This document shows, one piece after another, positions 1-8,666 of a stretch of DNA of 12,905 nucleotides. The translations under genes and the position numbers were made by a program. Source of the stretch: Actinomycetota bacterium (GTDB lineage: Bacteria; Actinomycetota; Actinomycetes; Nanopelagicales; Nanopelagicaceae); contig WLCU01000008.1 of assembly GCA_009705165.1 (NCBI GenBank), positions 1 to 12,905 of the forward strand. Direction: 5' to 3'. Position 1 is the stretch's first letter. Each line of letters starts with the position of its first letter. The notes beneath the pieces were generated by a model. The model saw nothing but the letters and a program-made list of their open reading frames with translations, was not told the origin of the DNA and did not search any database.

Positions 1-1252
1 ACTTGCAGCGCTTTTGGATAACCACATTCATCATGGCAACGAACTAAATATCGATGTTCGTCGCATTGCTTGGAAGCGCGTAGTAGATATGAATGATCGT
101 GCATTGCGCGAAATTGTTGCCTCTCTAGGTGGCGTCGGCAATGGATATCCTCGAAGCGATGGCTTCGACATTGTTGTGGCATCAGAGATTATGGCTATTT
201 TCTGCCTTGCTACGTCAATTGAAGATCTCAAGGAAAAAATTGGCAAAATTGTTGTTGGTTATACCAAAGATAAAAAGCCAGTTCTTGCAAGTGATCTAAA
301 AGCAGAAGGTGCAATGACTGTCATCTTGAAGGATGCATTCCAACCAAACTTGGTGCAGACTCTTGAAAACACACCAGCCTTTATTCACGGCGGACCATTT
401 GCAAATATTGCACATGGTTGCAACTCTGTAGTTGCTACAACATCTGCCATGAAGCTTGCAGACTATGTTGTTACTGAAGCTGGCTTTGGTGCAGACCTTG
501 GTGCTGAAAAGTTCATCGATATTAAGTGCCGTAAGTCGGGCCTACGTCCATCTGCTTGCGTGCTTGTTGCAACTATCCGAGCCATTAAATATCACGGTGG
601 CGCAGATCTAAAGACAATTACAGAAGAAAATCTTCCCGCACTTGAAGCAGGGCTTGTAAACCTTGAACGTCATATCAATAACATCACTAAGGTCTACAAC
701 CTTCCATTGGTAGTTTCAATCAACAATTTCACAAGTGATACTGCTGCCGAAGTTGAATTACTACGTAAGCGCGTTGAAGCACTTGGCGTAAAGATTGTGC
801 TTGCAACTCATTGGGCCGATGGTGGCGCAGGTGCTGCAGATTTGGCACATGCTGTGGTTGAACTTTGTGAAAAGCCTCAAGCAATGACATTTGTTTACGA
901 AGACAGTGCAACTTTGTGGGAGAAAATCAATGCTGTTGCGACAAAGGTATATGGCGCAAAAGATGTAACTGCCGATGCAAAGGTGCATTCAAAACTTAAA
1001 GAGCTTGAAGCATCTGGATATGGCAATTTCCCTATCTGTGTAGCAAAAACCCAGTATTCCTTCTCAACTGATGCCGCCCTTCGTGGAGCTCCAAGTGGAC
1101 ACACAATTAATGTCCGCGAAGTAAAACTCTCAGCAGGTGCAGAATTTATCGTGATGATTTGCGGAGAAATCATGACAATGCCTGGTCTGCCAAAGGTTCC
1201 AGCGGCAGAGCGAATTGATTACGTTGATGGAAAGGTTGTTGGACTCTTCTAA
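1..1252 (+). CDS. fhs: Formate-tetrahydrofolate ligase, 5'-truncated by window edge
   Basis: Cytoplasmic enzyme joining formate and THF with ATP to give 10-formyl-THF; the reaction is reversible. The reading frame is open to the left edge (first complete codon at position 2), so about 416 codons of a family usually near 555 residues are visible. The P-loop region lies outside the window. Family blocks seen include [75 protein letters not shown] and the C-terminal [19 protein letters not shown]. The TTG at 14 is internal to a conserved block ([10 protein letters not shown]) and is not the real start. A small deviation is PRSDGFDI where PREDGFDI is usual. The stop overlaps the fdsG start by one base (TAATG), so the gene is cotranscribed with formate dehydrogenase. 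That pairing, opposite a demethylation operon, suggests (inference) it runs in the formate-releasing, ATP-forming direction. The family call is very secure. Confidence 0.97.
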   Translation, partial: LAALLDNHIHHGNELNIDVRRIAWKRVVDMNDRALREIVASLGGVGNGYPRSDGFDIVVASEIMAIFCLATSIEDLKEKIGKIVVGYTKDKKPVLASDLKAEGAMTVILKDAFQPNLVQTLENTPAFIHGGPFANIAHGCNSVVATTSAMKLADYVVTEAGFGADLGAEKFIDIKCRKSGLRPSACVLVATIRAIKYHGGADLKTITEENLPALEAGLVNLERHINNITKVYNLPLVVSINNFTSDTAAEVELLRKRVEALGVKIVLATHWADGGAGAADLAHAVVELCEKPQAMTFVYEDSATLWEKINAVATKVYGAKDVTADAKVHSKLKELEASGYGNFPICVAKTQYSFSTDAALRGAPSGHTINVREVKLSAGAEFIVMICGEIMTMPGLPKVPAAERIDYVDGKVVGLF

Positions 1253-1677
1253 TGAAGTATTCGCCTTGGTCAAAAGATGCAGCGCTAGTTGTTCTTGCGA
1301 CCCTGCGCGAAGAAAAAGGTCCAGTATTGATGGCATTGCAAGCTATTCAAAATGAGTTTGGTTATGTTCATGGCGAAGCCGTTGGTTTAGTGGCCAATTT
1401 CTTCAATAAATCACGGGCCGATGTTCATGGAGTTCTTACTTTTTATCACGATCTACGCACCACGCCTGCCACAGATAATCAGATATCAATCTGTGTTGCA
1501 GAAGCCTGCCAAGCAGTAGGTTCGCGTCAATTAGAAAAAGATGTCAAAACCAAATTTGGTGCAGAAGTTCATGATGGTTACTGCTTTGGTAACTGCGCAC
1601 TTGGTCCATGTGCAATGGTCAATGGAGCAATAGTTGGCCGAGCAACGCTAGATAAGATTGCGAAGGCACGTACATGA
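1252..1677 (+). CDS. fdsG: NAD-dependent formate dehydrogenase gamma subunit (NuoE-like)
   Basis: Small electron-transfer subunit of a soluble NAD-linked formate dehydrogenase, 141 aa, of the NuoE/24-kDa thioredoxin-like [2Fe-2S] family. The N-terminal part (to about residue 70) is the helical segment with GPVLMALQAIQNEFGYV and the family signature GVLTFYHDLR. The C-terminal thioredoxin-like half carries the four cluster ligands as C81-x4-C86 (ICVAEAC) and C111-x3-C115 (YCFGNCALGPC). It passes electrons between the alpha subunit and the FMN-bearing beta subunit. The ATG overlaps the fhs stop by one base, and the stop overlaps the fdsB start (ATGA), so translation is coupled. A NuoE of respiratory complex I is the alternative, but the neighbours (a NuoF-like protein directly followed by a molybdopterin formate dehydrogenase) make FdsG the right assignment. 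Confidence 0.95.
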   Translation: MKYSPWSKDAALVVLATLREEKGPVLMALQAIQNEFGYVHGEAVGLVANFFNKSRADVHGVLTFYHDLRTTPATDNQISICVAEACQAVGSRQLEKDVKTKFGAEVHDGYCFGNCALGPCAMVNGAIVGRATLDKIAKART

Positions 1678-3203
1678 AGATCTACGTACCAGGCGATAGC
1701 GCTGCAATCTCAGTTGGCGCAGATGAAGTAGCAGCAGCGATAGCTTCAAAAGTTAGCGGCGCCACAATTATTCGAAATGGTTCACGTGGTGCGTTATGGC
1801 TAGAACCAATGGTTGAAGTGGAAACGGCTAAAGGTCGCGTTGCTTATGGGCCAGTAACTGCCGAAGATATCGATTCTTTAATTGCTGCGGATTTTCTTGT
1901 CGGTGGCGCGCATCCTCTTTGCCAAGGTTTAACTGAAGAAATCGAATGGCTTGCCAGTCAAGATCGTGTGACATTTAAACGAGTAGGCGTAATCGATCCG
2001 TTTTCTCTTGCCGAGTACGAAGCACATGGGGGATTAGTTGGTTTGCGCCGCGCAATCTCTTTAACATCATCTGCCATCATCGATGAAGTCACCGAATCAG
2101 GGCTTCGTGGACGCGGCGGGGCAGGCTTTCCTGCCGGTATTAAGTGGAAGACCGTTGCAGGCGCAGCAAGTGATCAAAAATATATCTGCTGTAACGCTGA
2201 TGAGGGCGACAGTGGAACTTTTGCCGACCGCATGCTTATTGAAGGTGACCCATTTACTTTAATTGAAGGCATGACTATTGCGGCAATCGCAGTTGGCGCA
2301 ACTCAAGGCTACGTGTATCTGCGCTCTGAATATCCCTATGCAATTAAAACTTTGCAAAAAGCTATCGATATCGCACATGCATTTGGTTGGCTAGGCAGTT
2401 CAGTTCTTGGCAGTGCCTTTGCATTTGATTTAAAGATTCGAGTTGGTGCTGGTTCCTACGTTTGCGGTGAAGAAACCGCGATGCTTGAAAGCATTGAAGG
2501 TAAGCGCGGAGTTGTTCGCGCAAAGCCACCGCTTCCAGCCATTGAAGGTCTATTTGGAAAACCAACTGTGATTAACAATGTTTTAACGCTTTCATCAGTA
2601 CCAGCAGTTATGGCCGATGGCGCCGCAGCTTACAAAGCTCGTGGAGTTGGTCGCTCACTTGGTACTCAAGTATTTCAATTGGCAGGCAACATCAAACGTG
2701 GTGGAATTGTAGAAAAAGCTTTTGGTGTTTCAATCGATGAGATGGTTAATGGTTATGGTGGGGGCACATTAAGTGGCACGCCAATTCGGGCAGTTCAAAT
2801 CGGTGGACCACTCGGTGCATACTTTGCAGCTGCGCAGTTTGAAACATCCCTTGACTACGAATCAATGTTGGCCGCTGGTGGAATGCTAGGTCATGGCGGA
2901 ATTGTTCTCTTTGATGAAAGCGTAGATTTAGCGCAACAGGCGAGATTTGCAATGTCTTTTTGTGCAGTCGAATCATGTGGCAAGTGCACCCCATGTCGTA
3001 TTGGTTCTACCCGTGGCGTGGAGACTATTGACTTAATCATTAAAGGCGTAAGCGTTGATGAGAATAAGAAACTTTTGCTGGATCTTTGTGAGGTAATGAC
3101 CGATGGTTCACTGTGTGCCATGGGTGGCTTAACTCCAATGCCAGTAAAAAGTGCAATGATTAACTTCCCCGAAGATTTCACTGGAGAGGTGAGTCGACGA
3201 TGA
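1674..3203 (+). CDS. fdsB: NAD-dependent formate dehydrogenase beta subunit (NuoF-like, FMN and NAD site)
   Basis: Diaphorase subunit, 509 aa, where electrons from formate reach NAD+. Residues 1 to about 110 form an extra N-terminal domain (thioredoxin-like in FdsB homologues) that lacks a Cys cluster motif. The NuoF core follows: GRGGAGFPAGIKW at 146-158 and CNADEGDSGTF at 173-183 for FMN/NAD binding, then GAGSYVCGEETAMLESIEGK at 258-277 and the PTVINNV block near 297. The [4Fe-4S] ligands are C435, C438 and C441 (ESCGKCTPCRIGSTRG) with C481 in SLCAMGG. Length is typical for FdsB (about 500-520). Both ends overlap their neighbours by four bases (ATGA), which fixes the start and indicates coupled translation within fhs-fdsGBA. 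No damage is seen. Confidence 0.96.
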   Translation: MKIYVPGDSAAISVGADEVAAAIASKVSGATIIRNGSRGALWLEPMVEVETAKGRVAYGPVTAEDIDSLIAADFLVGGAHPLCQGLTEEIEWLASQDRVTFKRVGVIDPFSLAEYEAHGGLVGLRRAISLTSSAIIDEVTESGLRGRGGAGFPAGIKWKTVAGAASDQKYICCNADEGDSGTFADRMLIEGDPFTLIEGMTIAAIAVGATQGYVYLRSEYPYAIKTLQKAIDIAHAFGWLGSSVLGSAFAFDLKIRVGAGSYVCGEETAMLESIEGKRGVVRAKPPLPAIEGLFGKPTVINNVLTLSSVPAVMADGAAAYKARGVGRSLGTQVFQLAGNIKRGGIVEKAFGVSIDEMVNGYGGGTLSGTPIRAVQIGGPLGAYFAAAQFETSLDYESMLAAGGMLGHGGIVLFDESVDLAQQARFAMSFCAVESCGKCTPCRIGSTRGVETIDLIIKGVSVDENKKLLLDLCEVMTDGSLCAMGGLTPMPVKSAMINFPEDFTGEVSRR

Positions 3204-6193
3204 CAATGATCCACGAACATGATTTCGGTACCCCAGCTAGCTCGAAAACTGAGCAAGTTACGCTGGAAATCGATGGTCAAAGCGTTACCGTGCCCGCTGA
3301 TACTTCTATTATGCGCGCAGCATCGGTTGCCGGTATCGATATCCCAAAGCTCTGTTCAACTGATCGACTTAAAGCATTTGGTTCATGCCGACTTTGTGTA
3401 ATCCAGGTAGATGGCCGTAACGGTACGCCTTCCTCATGTACAACGCCAGTTGCAGATGGAATGAAGGTAGTTACTCAATCCGAAAAGTTAGATCGCCTAC
3501 GCAAAGGCGTAATGGAACTTTACCTCTCAGACCATCCAGAAAATTGTGCAACAGGGGATGAGTGCGAAGTACATGGCGTAGCTAAAAAGATTGGAATCAC
3601 TGATAGCCGATATGCGGCCACAAAAACTCACTTAGATTTAAAGAAAGATGAATCAAATCCATACTTCACTTTTGATTCAACTGAATGCATCGTCTGTAAT
3701 CGTTGCGTGCGTGCCTGCGATGAAGTCCAGGGAACTTTTGCGCTCACAATTGAAAACCGTGGCTTTGAGGCGCGAGTTTCATCTTCAGGAACTTCATTTA
3801 TCGAAAGTGAATGCGTCTCTTGTGGAGCGTGTGTTCAGGCGTGCCCAACAGGTGCATTAACTGAAAAGACTTTACTTACTATTGGTGCGCCAACGTCTTC
3901 AGTTATTACAACGTGTGCTTATTGCGGAGTTGGGTGTTCATTTAAAGCAGAGATGCGCGGTGATCAATTAGTTCGCATGGTTCCATTTAAAGATGGCGGC
4001 GCTAACGAAGGCCACTCATGTGTAAAAGGTCGATTTGCTTATGGTTATGCAACCCATAGCGATCGCATAACAAAGCCGATGATTCGAAATGCGATTACCG
4101 ATCCATGGAAAGAAGTTTCTTGGGAAGAAGCAATCTCTTTCGCAGCTAATAGTCTTAAGAAGATTCAAGCCGAGTCTGGTCGCAATGCAATTGGTGGAAT
4201 TACCTCTTCTCGTTGTACAAATGAAGAAGTCTTTGTCGTACAAAAAATGATTCGTGCAGCTTTTGCCAACAACAACGTGGACACATGTGCCCGCGTTTGT
4301 CACTCACCAACTGGTTATGGCTTAGGTCAAACTTTTGGCACTTCTGCCGGAACGCAAGATTTTGAATCAGTAGAACACAGCGATGTCATCATGTTAATTG
4401 GGGCAAATCCAACATCTGCCCACCCAGTTTTTGCCTCACGCATGAAAAAGGCGATTCGTAAAGGTGCCAAGCTCATAGTCGTTGATCCGCGTGTAATTCC
4501 ACTTGTTCGCACTCCGGGTGTAACCGCGGCACATCACTTGCAGCTAATGCCAGGAACTAACGTTGCCGTCATTAACGCCCTTGCGCACACAATTGTTACT
4601 GAAGGTTTAATGGATCGTGAGTTTGTAGCAGCTCGCTGCGAAGAAAAATCATTTAAAGAGTGGGAAGCATTTATTTCACTTCCTGAAAACTCTCCTGAAG
4701 CTTTAGAGGCATCATCACGTGTACCTGCCGAAGAAGTTCGAAAAGCTGCACGTTTGTTTGCATCTGCGCCAAATGGATCTATTTATTACGGTCTAGGAGT
4801 TACCGAACATAGCCAAGGTTCAACAATGGTTATGGGAATCGCAAACCTTGCAATGGTTACCGGAAACATCGGCCGTAAGGGTGTTGGAGTTAATCCACTT
4901 CGCGGTCAAAACAATGTACAAGGTTCTTGCGATATGGGTTCCTTCCCACACGAACTTCCGGGTTATCGTCATATTTCTAATCCTGATACCCGAAAGATTT
5001 TCAATGACAAGTGGGGCGTGGTTCTAGATTCAGAACCGGGAATGCGTATTCCAAATATGTTTGATGCGGCATTAGCCGGAAACTATCGCGGCATTTATGT
5101 TCATGGTGAAGATATTGCGCAATCTGATCCAAATACTTCACATGTTCATGCAGCCTTGCGCGCAATGGACATGGTAATTGTGCAAGATTTATTCTTGAAC
5201 GAAACATCGAAGTTTGCACATGTCTTTTTACCTGGTACTTCATTTCTTGAAAAAGATGGAACTTTCACCAATGCCGAACGCCGAATCAATCGCGTGCGCC
5301 CAGTAATGAAATCTCCTACTGGTAAAAGTGAATACGAAGTTACTTGTGATCTATCAACTGCAATGGGCTATCCAATGTCTTATAACAGCGGTGCCGAAAT
5401 CATGGATGAAATTGCAGCAACTACACCGACGTTTGCTGGAGTTTCTTTTGCAAAATTAGATGAAGTTGGAAGTTTGCAGTGGCCATGCAACGAGGCCAAT
5501 CCAGAGGGCACACCGATGATGCACGTTGAAAGCTTTATGCGTGGTCTTGGCCAATTTATGCGCACTCCATACGTAGCAACTGATGAAAAAGCTTCACGAA
5601 AGTTCCCACTTTTGCTAACTACAGGCCGTGTACTTAGCCAATACAACGTTGGAGCTCAAACTCGACGCACTGCAAATAACATCTGGCACACCGAAGACAT
5701 ATTGGATCTACATGAATCAGATGCCGAACTACGTGGTATCGCAGATGGTTCTTGGGTCAAACTTTCTAGCCGCGTTGGCGAAACGATTATGCGTGCACGC
5801 ATTACTGACGAAGTTCCAGCGGGAGTCGTGTACACAACTTTCCACTTCCCCGAAAGCGGTGCGAACGTCATCACGACTGATTATTCAGATTGGGCAACAA
5901 ACTGTCCGGAATATAAAGTCACAGCAGTTGAAATCGCACCAAGTGCTAAAGGACCAGGTGCCATGGTTGAAAGTGACATTCATGGTGATTCCGAACTTGA
6001 ATCAATTATCCGTATGGCTAATCAGATTGCAAGCAATATCCCGGCAACTGATGCTCCAGAAATTAAAGTTGCACACCATATTGTGCAGTTCTGGACTAAG
6101 GCAATGATTGAACGCCTACATAAGGATGTAGATAAGTCCAAGTTGTCCCCAATTGTCTTGAAGGCAATTGATGTGATGCTAGTTGCTAAGTAA
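3200..6193 (+). CDS. fdsA: Formate dehydrogenase alpha subunit, Mo-bis-MGD, with fused C-terminal FdsD-like delta domain
   Basis: Catalytic subunit, 997 aa, oxidising formate to CO2. The NuoG-like N-terminus has a [2Fe-2S] site (C52, C63, C66, C80). Next is a shortened His/Cys motif: H112-x3-C116-x5-C122 with one usual Cys missing. Two ferredoxin [4Fe-4S] motifs follow (C163, C166, C169, C173; C205, C208, C211, C215). The molybdopterin domain begins with C239, C242, C246 and C274. The predicted molybdenum ligand is C367 followed by H368 in ARVCHSPTGYG, so this is the cysteine, not selenocysteine, form. The usual FdsA body ends around PEYKVTAVEI. A further stretch, about 932-997 (RMANQIASN, then HHIVQFWTKAMIERL, then LSPIVLKAID), resembles the separate delta subunit FdsD. 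No separate fdsD or fdsC is seen downstream. The start overlaps fdsB by four bases. The 3' end overlaps the convergent DUF1638 gene by 15 bases. Confidence 0.95.
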   Translation: MTMIHEHDFGTPASSKTEQVTLEIDGQSVTVPADTSIMRAASVAGIDIPKLCSTDRLKAFGSCRLCVIQVDGRNGTPSSCTTPVADGMKVVTQSEKLDRLRKGVMELYLSDHPENCATGDECEVHGVAKKIGITDSRYAATKTHLDLKKDESNPYFTFDSTECIVCNRCVRACDEVQGTFALTIENRGFEARVSSSGTSFIESECVSCGACVQACPTGALTEKTLLTIGAPTSSVITTCAYCGVGCSFKAEMRGDQLVRMVPFKDGGANEGHSCVKGRFAYGYATHSDRITKPMIRNAITDPWKEVSWEEAISFAANSLKKIQAESGRNAIGGITSSRCTNEEVFVVQKMIRAAFANNNVDTCARVCHSPTGYGLGQTFGTSAGTQDFESVEHSDVIMLIGANPTSAHPVFASRMKKAIRKGAKLIVVDPRVIPLVRTPGVTAAHHLQLMPGTNVAVINALAHTIVTEGLMDREFVAARCEEKSFKEWEAFISLPENSPEALEASSRVPAEEVRKAARLFASAPNGSIYYGLGVTEHSQGSTMVMGIANLAMVTGNIGRKGVGVNPLRGQNNVQGSCDMGSFPHELPGYRHISNPDTRKIFNDKWGVVLDSEPGMRIPNMFDAALAGNYRGIYVHGEDIAQSDPNTSHVHAALRAMDMVIVQDLFLNETSKFAHVFLPGTSFLEKDGTFTNAERRINRVRPVMKSPTGKSEYEVTCDLSTAMGYPMSYNSGAEIMDEIAATTPTFAGVSFAKLDEVGSLQWPCNEANPEGTPMMHVESFMRGLGQFMRTPYVATDEKASRKFPLLLTTGRVLSQYNVGAQTRRTANNIWHTEDILDLHESDAELRGIADGSWVKLSSRVGETIMRARITDEVPAGVVYTTFHFPESGANVITTDYSDWATNCPEYKVTAVEIAPSAKGPGAMVESDIHGDSELESIIRMANQIASNIPATDAPEIKVAHHIVQFWTKAMIERLHKDVDKSKLSPIVLKAIDVMLVAK

Positions 6194-6763
6194 CGCCTTA
6201 ATTTGCGTAGCTAACTGACCATAACCAACTATTTGAATCTCAAGCGGTAAGCCAATTTGTACTGCTGCATCCCTAGCCAGAATTTCTAGCTCATCTGTTG
6301 GTTGTTGTGCTAACCAAATCACCCGAGAATAGTTCTTGAAGTAATCATCACGTAGTTCAGGTCGCTTATCTAGCCCAAGTTCAACAATGACTGATCGGTG
6401 AAAAGATTTAACTAGAAAATCAGTAAGGAAATAAGTTCCAGCATCTGAGGCCATGATTTCTTCGATTTTCTCTTTCCCGGCAAAGATGTCATAACAATGG
6501 TTACCACCTAAACGTTTAACACCATGGGTAGCAATGACGGTATCTAGGGCTCCGTATGTTCCGCAATCTGCATATGCAACTGCACATGCGCTGTGCTTGT
6601 CTTTAATCTCATGTAACAAAAGATCTACTTCACCTGCGATTTTTTCGGGCCGATTGTGCAACAGGGGAGGCAAAGGATAAATCGTGATATCTAACAGGTC
6701 TTGGGCTGCAATATCAGCGATATGCGTAGCTAAAGCTCCGCAAGCGACAACCCCGATACTCAT
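6179..6763 (-). CDS. DUF1638 family protein linked to corrinoid methyl transfer
   Basis: Predicted cytoplasmic protein, 194 aa, of the DUF1638 family, whose biochemical role is not established as far as I know. Recognisable family blocks are VACGALA near residue 6, LPPLLHNRPEKI near 32, AVAYADCGTYGALD near 62, the GGNHCYDIFAG block near 85, and GTYFLTDFLVKSF followed by LGLDKRPELRDDYFKNYSRV. The conserved Cys and His residues in YADCGT and NHCYD suggest metal or cofactor binding (inference). The family is commonly encoded beside MttB-type methyltransferases and corrinoid proteins, as here. Its start ATG overlaps the stop of the RACE gene by four bases (ATGA), so it is the last gene of the demethylation operon. 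Its 3' end runs 15 bases into the convergent fdsA. The family call is confident; the function is unknown. Confidence 0.9.
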   Translation of the reverse strand: MSIGVVACGALATHIADIAAQDLLDITIYPLPPLLHNRPEKIAGEVDLLLHEIKDKHSACAVAYADCGTYGALDTVIATHGVKRLGGNHCYDIFAGKEKIEEIMASDAGTYFLTDFLVKSFHRSVIVELGLDKRPELRDDYFKNYSRVIWLAQQPTDELEILARDAAVQIGLPLEIQIVGYGQLATQIKALLSN

Positions 6764-8664
6764 GCAGGAAAAGCGAGGCGCTCAACAAACTTGTCGTTGA
6801 AATCTTCGCGATCTGAAAGTTCTACGTAATCAATCTCCTCAAGAAGTGCCTGTGCACCGTGGCGTTCTTGCGCTGAAAGCAAAACCATTTTTGCGCCCTC
6901 ACCGGCAACGTTTCCTGCAGACATGATGCGCATTACAGAAAGTTTTGGAACCAAACCAATTTTGATTGCAGAAGCAGGGGAAAGATACGAACCAAAAGAA
7001 CCGGCAAGGAGAACTTGTTGAATTTCAGACTCTTCAACTCCGAACTCTTCAAGCAGTAGCGCCCACCCTGTAGCAATTGCAGCTTTAGCAAATTGAAGTT
7101 CTCGAACGTCGCGCTGCGTCAAAAAGACACAATCGCTTAAGTCGCCTACTTCTTTTGACCAAGTCAAAACAAAAACTCGCTCACCTTCGCGAGTGACCAA
7201 TCGACTTGCAAGTTTTGGCGAAATAGTAAGAGCGGCTTCATCGGTAACAAATTTTCCAGAATGATCTAGGAGTCCAACTTGAACGAGTGATGCACATGCA
7301 TCAACTAGACCTGAACCGCAGATACCTATTGCTGGGGCATCATCAATTGTGCCGATTTCTAACTCACCATCGACAACTTTGATTGTTTCAATCGCACCTG
7401 ACGCTGCGCGCACACCACATTTAATACTTGCCGCTTCAAAAGCAGGTCCTGCAGGCGCGGCAGTTGCAACAATTTTGTCACCATTACCTAAAACAATTTC
7501 GCAGTTAGTTCCCACGTCGATAAATAAGCGAAGGCGTTTATCGCGATCCATTCCAGAGGCCAATGCACCAGCAATGATGTCGCCGCCTACGTATGCGCCA
7601 AGTGAGGGCAAGATGACTGCTTTGGCTAATGGGTGAACGTCGATACCAATTTCTTTTACATCGATGTTTGGGTAATCAGCACTTGCCATAATAAACGGTG
7701 CAACACCTAGAGGTTCTGGATCAATCCCAAGTAACAACTGGGTCATAGTTGCATTGCCCGCAATTGCTAGTTCGTAGACATGATGCGGATTTACTCCTGC
7801 TTCCGTGCACACCTCTTGCGTCAGCTGATTTAAGGTTTCTTGCGCCAAATTACTGAGTTTTTCAAGGGCGTCAGGATCTAGCATCGTGGCACTTATACGT
7901 GTAATCACATCTGCGCCAAATGGCTGCTGCTTGTTAAGCATTGATTTAACGGCAACCGGAGTACCTGTATTTAAATCAAGCAGCGTTGCAACAACTGTGG
8001 TTGTACCTAAGTCATAGGCGATTCCATAACGAAGGGCGGTAGTGTCGCCGGCTTCGATACCTAAAAACTCTTGATCGACAAATACTGCAGTTACTTTAAA
8101 GTTTGAAGCGCGTAAAATCTTTGGAAGCTCGCGCATAGAAGCAAGGCTTGCAGTTCCTTCGATGTCATCGATTGCATCAAAGACACGCACAATATCGGTG
8201 CGCTGATCTGTTAGTGAAGGCTCTTCTAATTCGATGTAACGCTTTTGAACTGCAGGACGCAAAATAACTTGTCGACCAACACCTACAGTTGCAGCTTTTG
8301 GACGCGTGGTTAACGCTGGAACATCTACCGAAATATCTTTAGATGTGCGCACTAAACAGGCCAAGCGCCAACCTTCATTGATTTCACTTTGCGTAAATGC
8401 ACGAAAATCTAACTTTGAAGGCTCTACATCTCCATCAGTTACTTTAATTCGGCATTTCTTACAGGTGCCATAACCTCCACACGTGGAATCAATAGCAATT
8501 CCGTTCCAAGAAGCGGCATCAAATGCACTTACTCCCGTAGGAACCGTAATTATCTTTTGTGATCCGACTGAACCATCTTTTTCAAGGGATGTGAAGGCAA
8601 GTTTGACTCGCCCTGTACCGTCATGTGCGGGTACAAGGGACGGGTCTAACTCTTTTTTACTAAT
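6760..8664 (-). CDS. RACE-type reductive activator of corrinoid protein (ferredoxin + ASKHA domains), probable ATT start
   Basis: ATP-dependent reactivator that re-reduces inactive Co(II) corrinoid to the methyl-accepting Co(I) state, related to RamA and other RACE proteins; 634 aa from the proposed start. The N-terminal [2Fe-2S] ferredoxin domain has C62-x5-C68-x2-C71 (CGGYGTCKKC) and C103 in RLACLV. A linker follows. The ASKHA ATPase core, from about 213, has YGIAYDLGTTTVVATLLD, LFIDVGTNCEIVLG, GICGSGLVDACASL and VLLAGSFGSYL. The first ordinary start codon in frame is TTG at 8364, which would cut inside the ferredoxin domain and lose three of the four Cys ligands. The frame is open back to a stop at 8691 and holds no ATG, GTG, TTG or CTG. 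ATT at 8664-8662 lies 8 bases after AAGGA and just after the stop of the upstream gene, so I place the start there. ATC at 8667 is a less well spaced alternative. Confidence 0.88.
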   Translation of the reverse strand: MSKKELDPSLVPAHDGTGRVKLAFTSLEKDGSVGSQKIITVPTGVSAFDAASWNGIAIDSTCGGYGTCKKCRIKVTDGDVEPSKLDFRAFTQSEINEGWRLACLVRTSKDISVDVPALTTRPKAATVGVGRQVILRPAVQKRYIELEEPSLTDQRTDIVRVFDAIDDIEGTASLASMRELPKILRASNFKVTAVFVDQEFLGIEAGDTTALRYGIAYDLGTTTVVATLLDLNTGTPVAVKSMLNKQQPFGADVITRISATMLDPDALEKLSNLAQETLNQLTQEVCTEAGVNPHHVYELAIAGNATMTQLLLGIDPEPLGVAPFIMASADYPNIDVKEIGIDVHPLAKAVILPSLGAYVGGDIIAGALASGMDRDKRLRLFIDVGTNCEIVLGNGDKIVATAAPAGPAFEAASIKCGVRAASGAIETIKVVDGELEIGTIDDAPAIGICGSGLVDACASLVQVGLLDHSGKFVTDEAALTISPKLASRLVTREGERVFVLTWSKEVGDLSDCVFLTQRDVRELQFAKAAIATGWALLLEEFGVEESEIQQVLLAGSFGSYLSPASAIKIGLVPKLSVMRIMSAGNVAGEGAKMVLLSAQERHGAQALLEEIDYVELSDREDFNDKFVERLAFPA

Positions 8665-8666
8665 GA

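Noticed and set aside
14..16. TTG as start of formate-THF ligase
   Set aside because: It lies inside a conserved block that continues to the left edge, so the gene is cut by the window and does not start here.
2891..3280. 129-codon minus-strand open stretch across the fdsB/fdsA junction
   Set aside because: It is antisense to conserved Cys motifs of fdsB and the fdsA start and resembles no family I know.
4298..4303. Selenocysteine at the formate dehydrogenase active site
   Set aside because: The codon before the conserved His is TGT (Cys367) and the frame has no internal TGA.
5628..6107. 159-codon open stretch in another frame within fdsA
   Set aside because: It lies wholly inside the well-supported fdsA frame, has no recognisable motif and no separate ribosome site.
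6181..6216. Possible bidirectional terminator hairpin at the convergent junction (AGTTGCTA with TAGCTAACT)
   Set aside because: The stem is short with a bulge, the loop is about 19 bases and there is no T-tract on either side.
6760..8364. Shorter RACE gene starting at TTG 8364
   Set aside because: It would begin inside RLACLV and lose three of the four [2Fe-2S] ligands. The upstream frame clearly encodes the rest of the ferredoxin domain.
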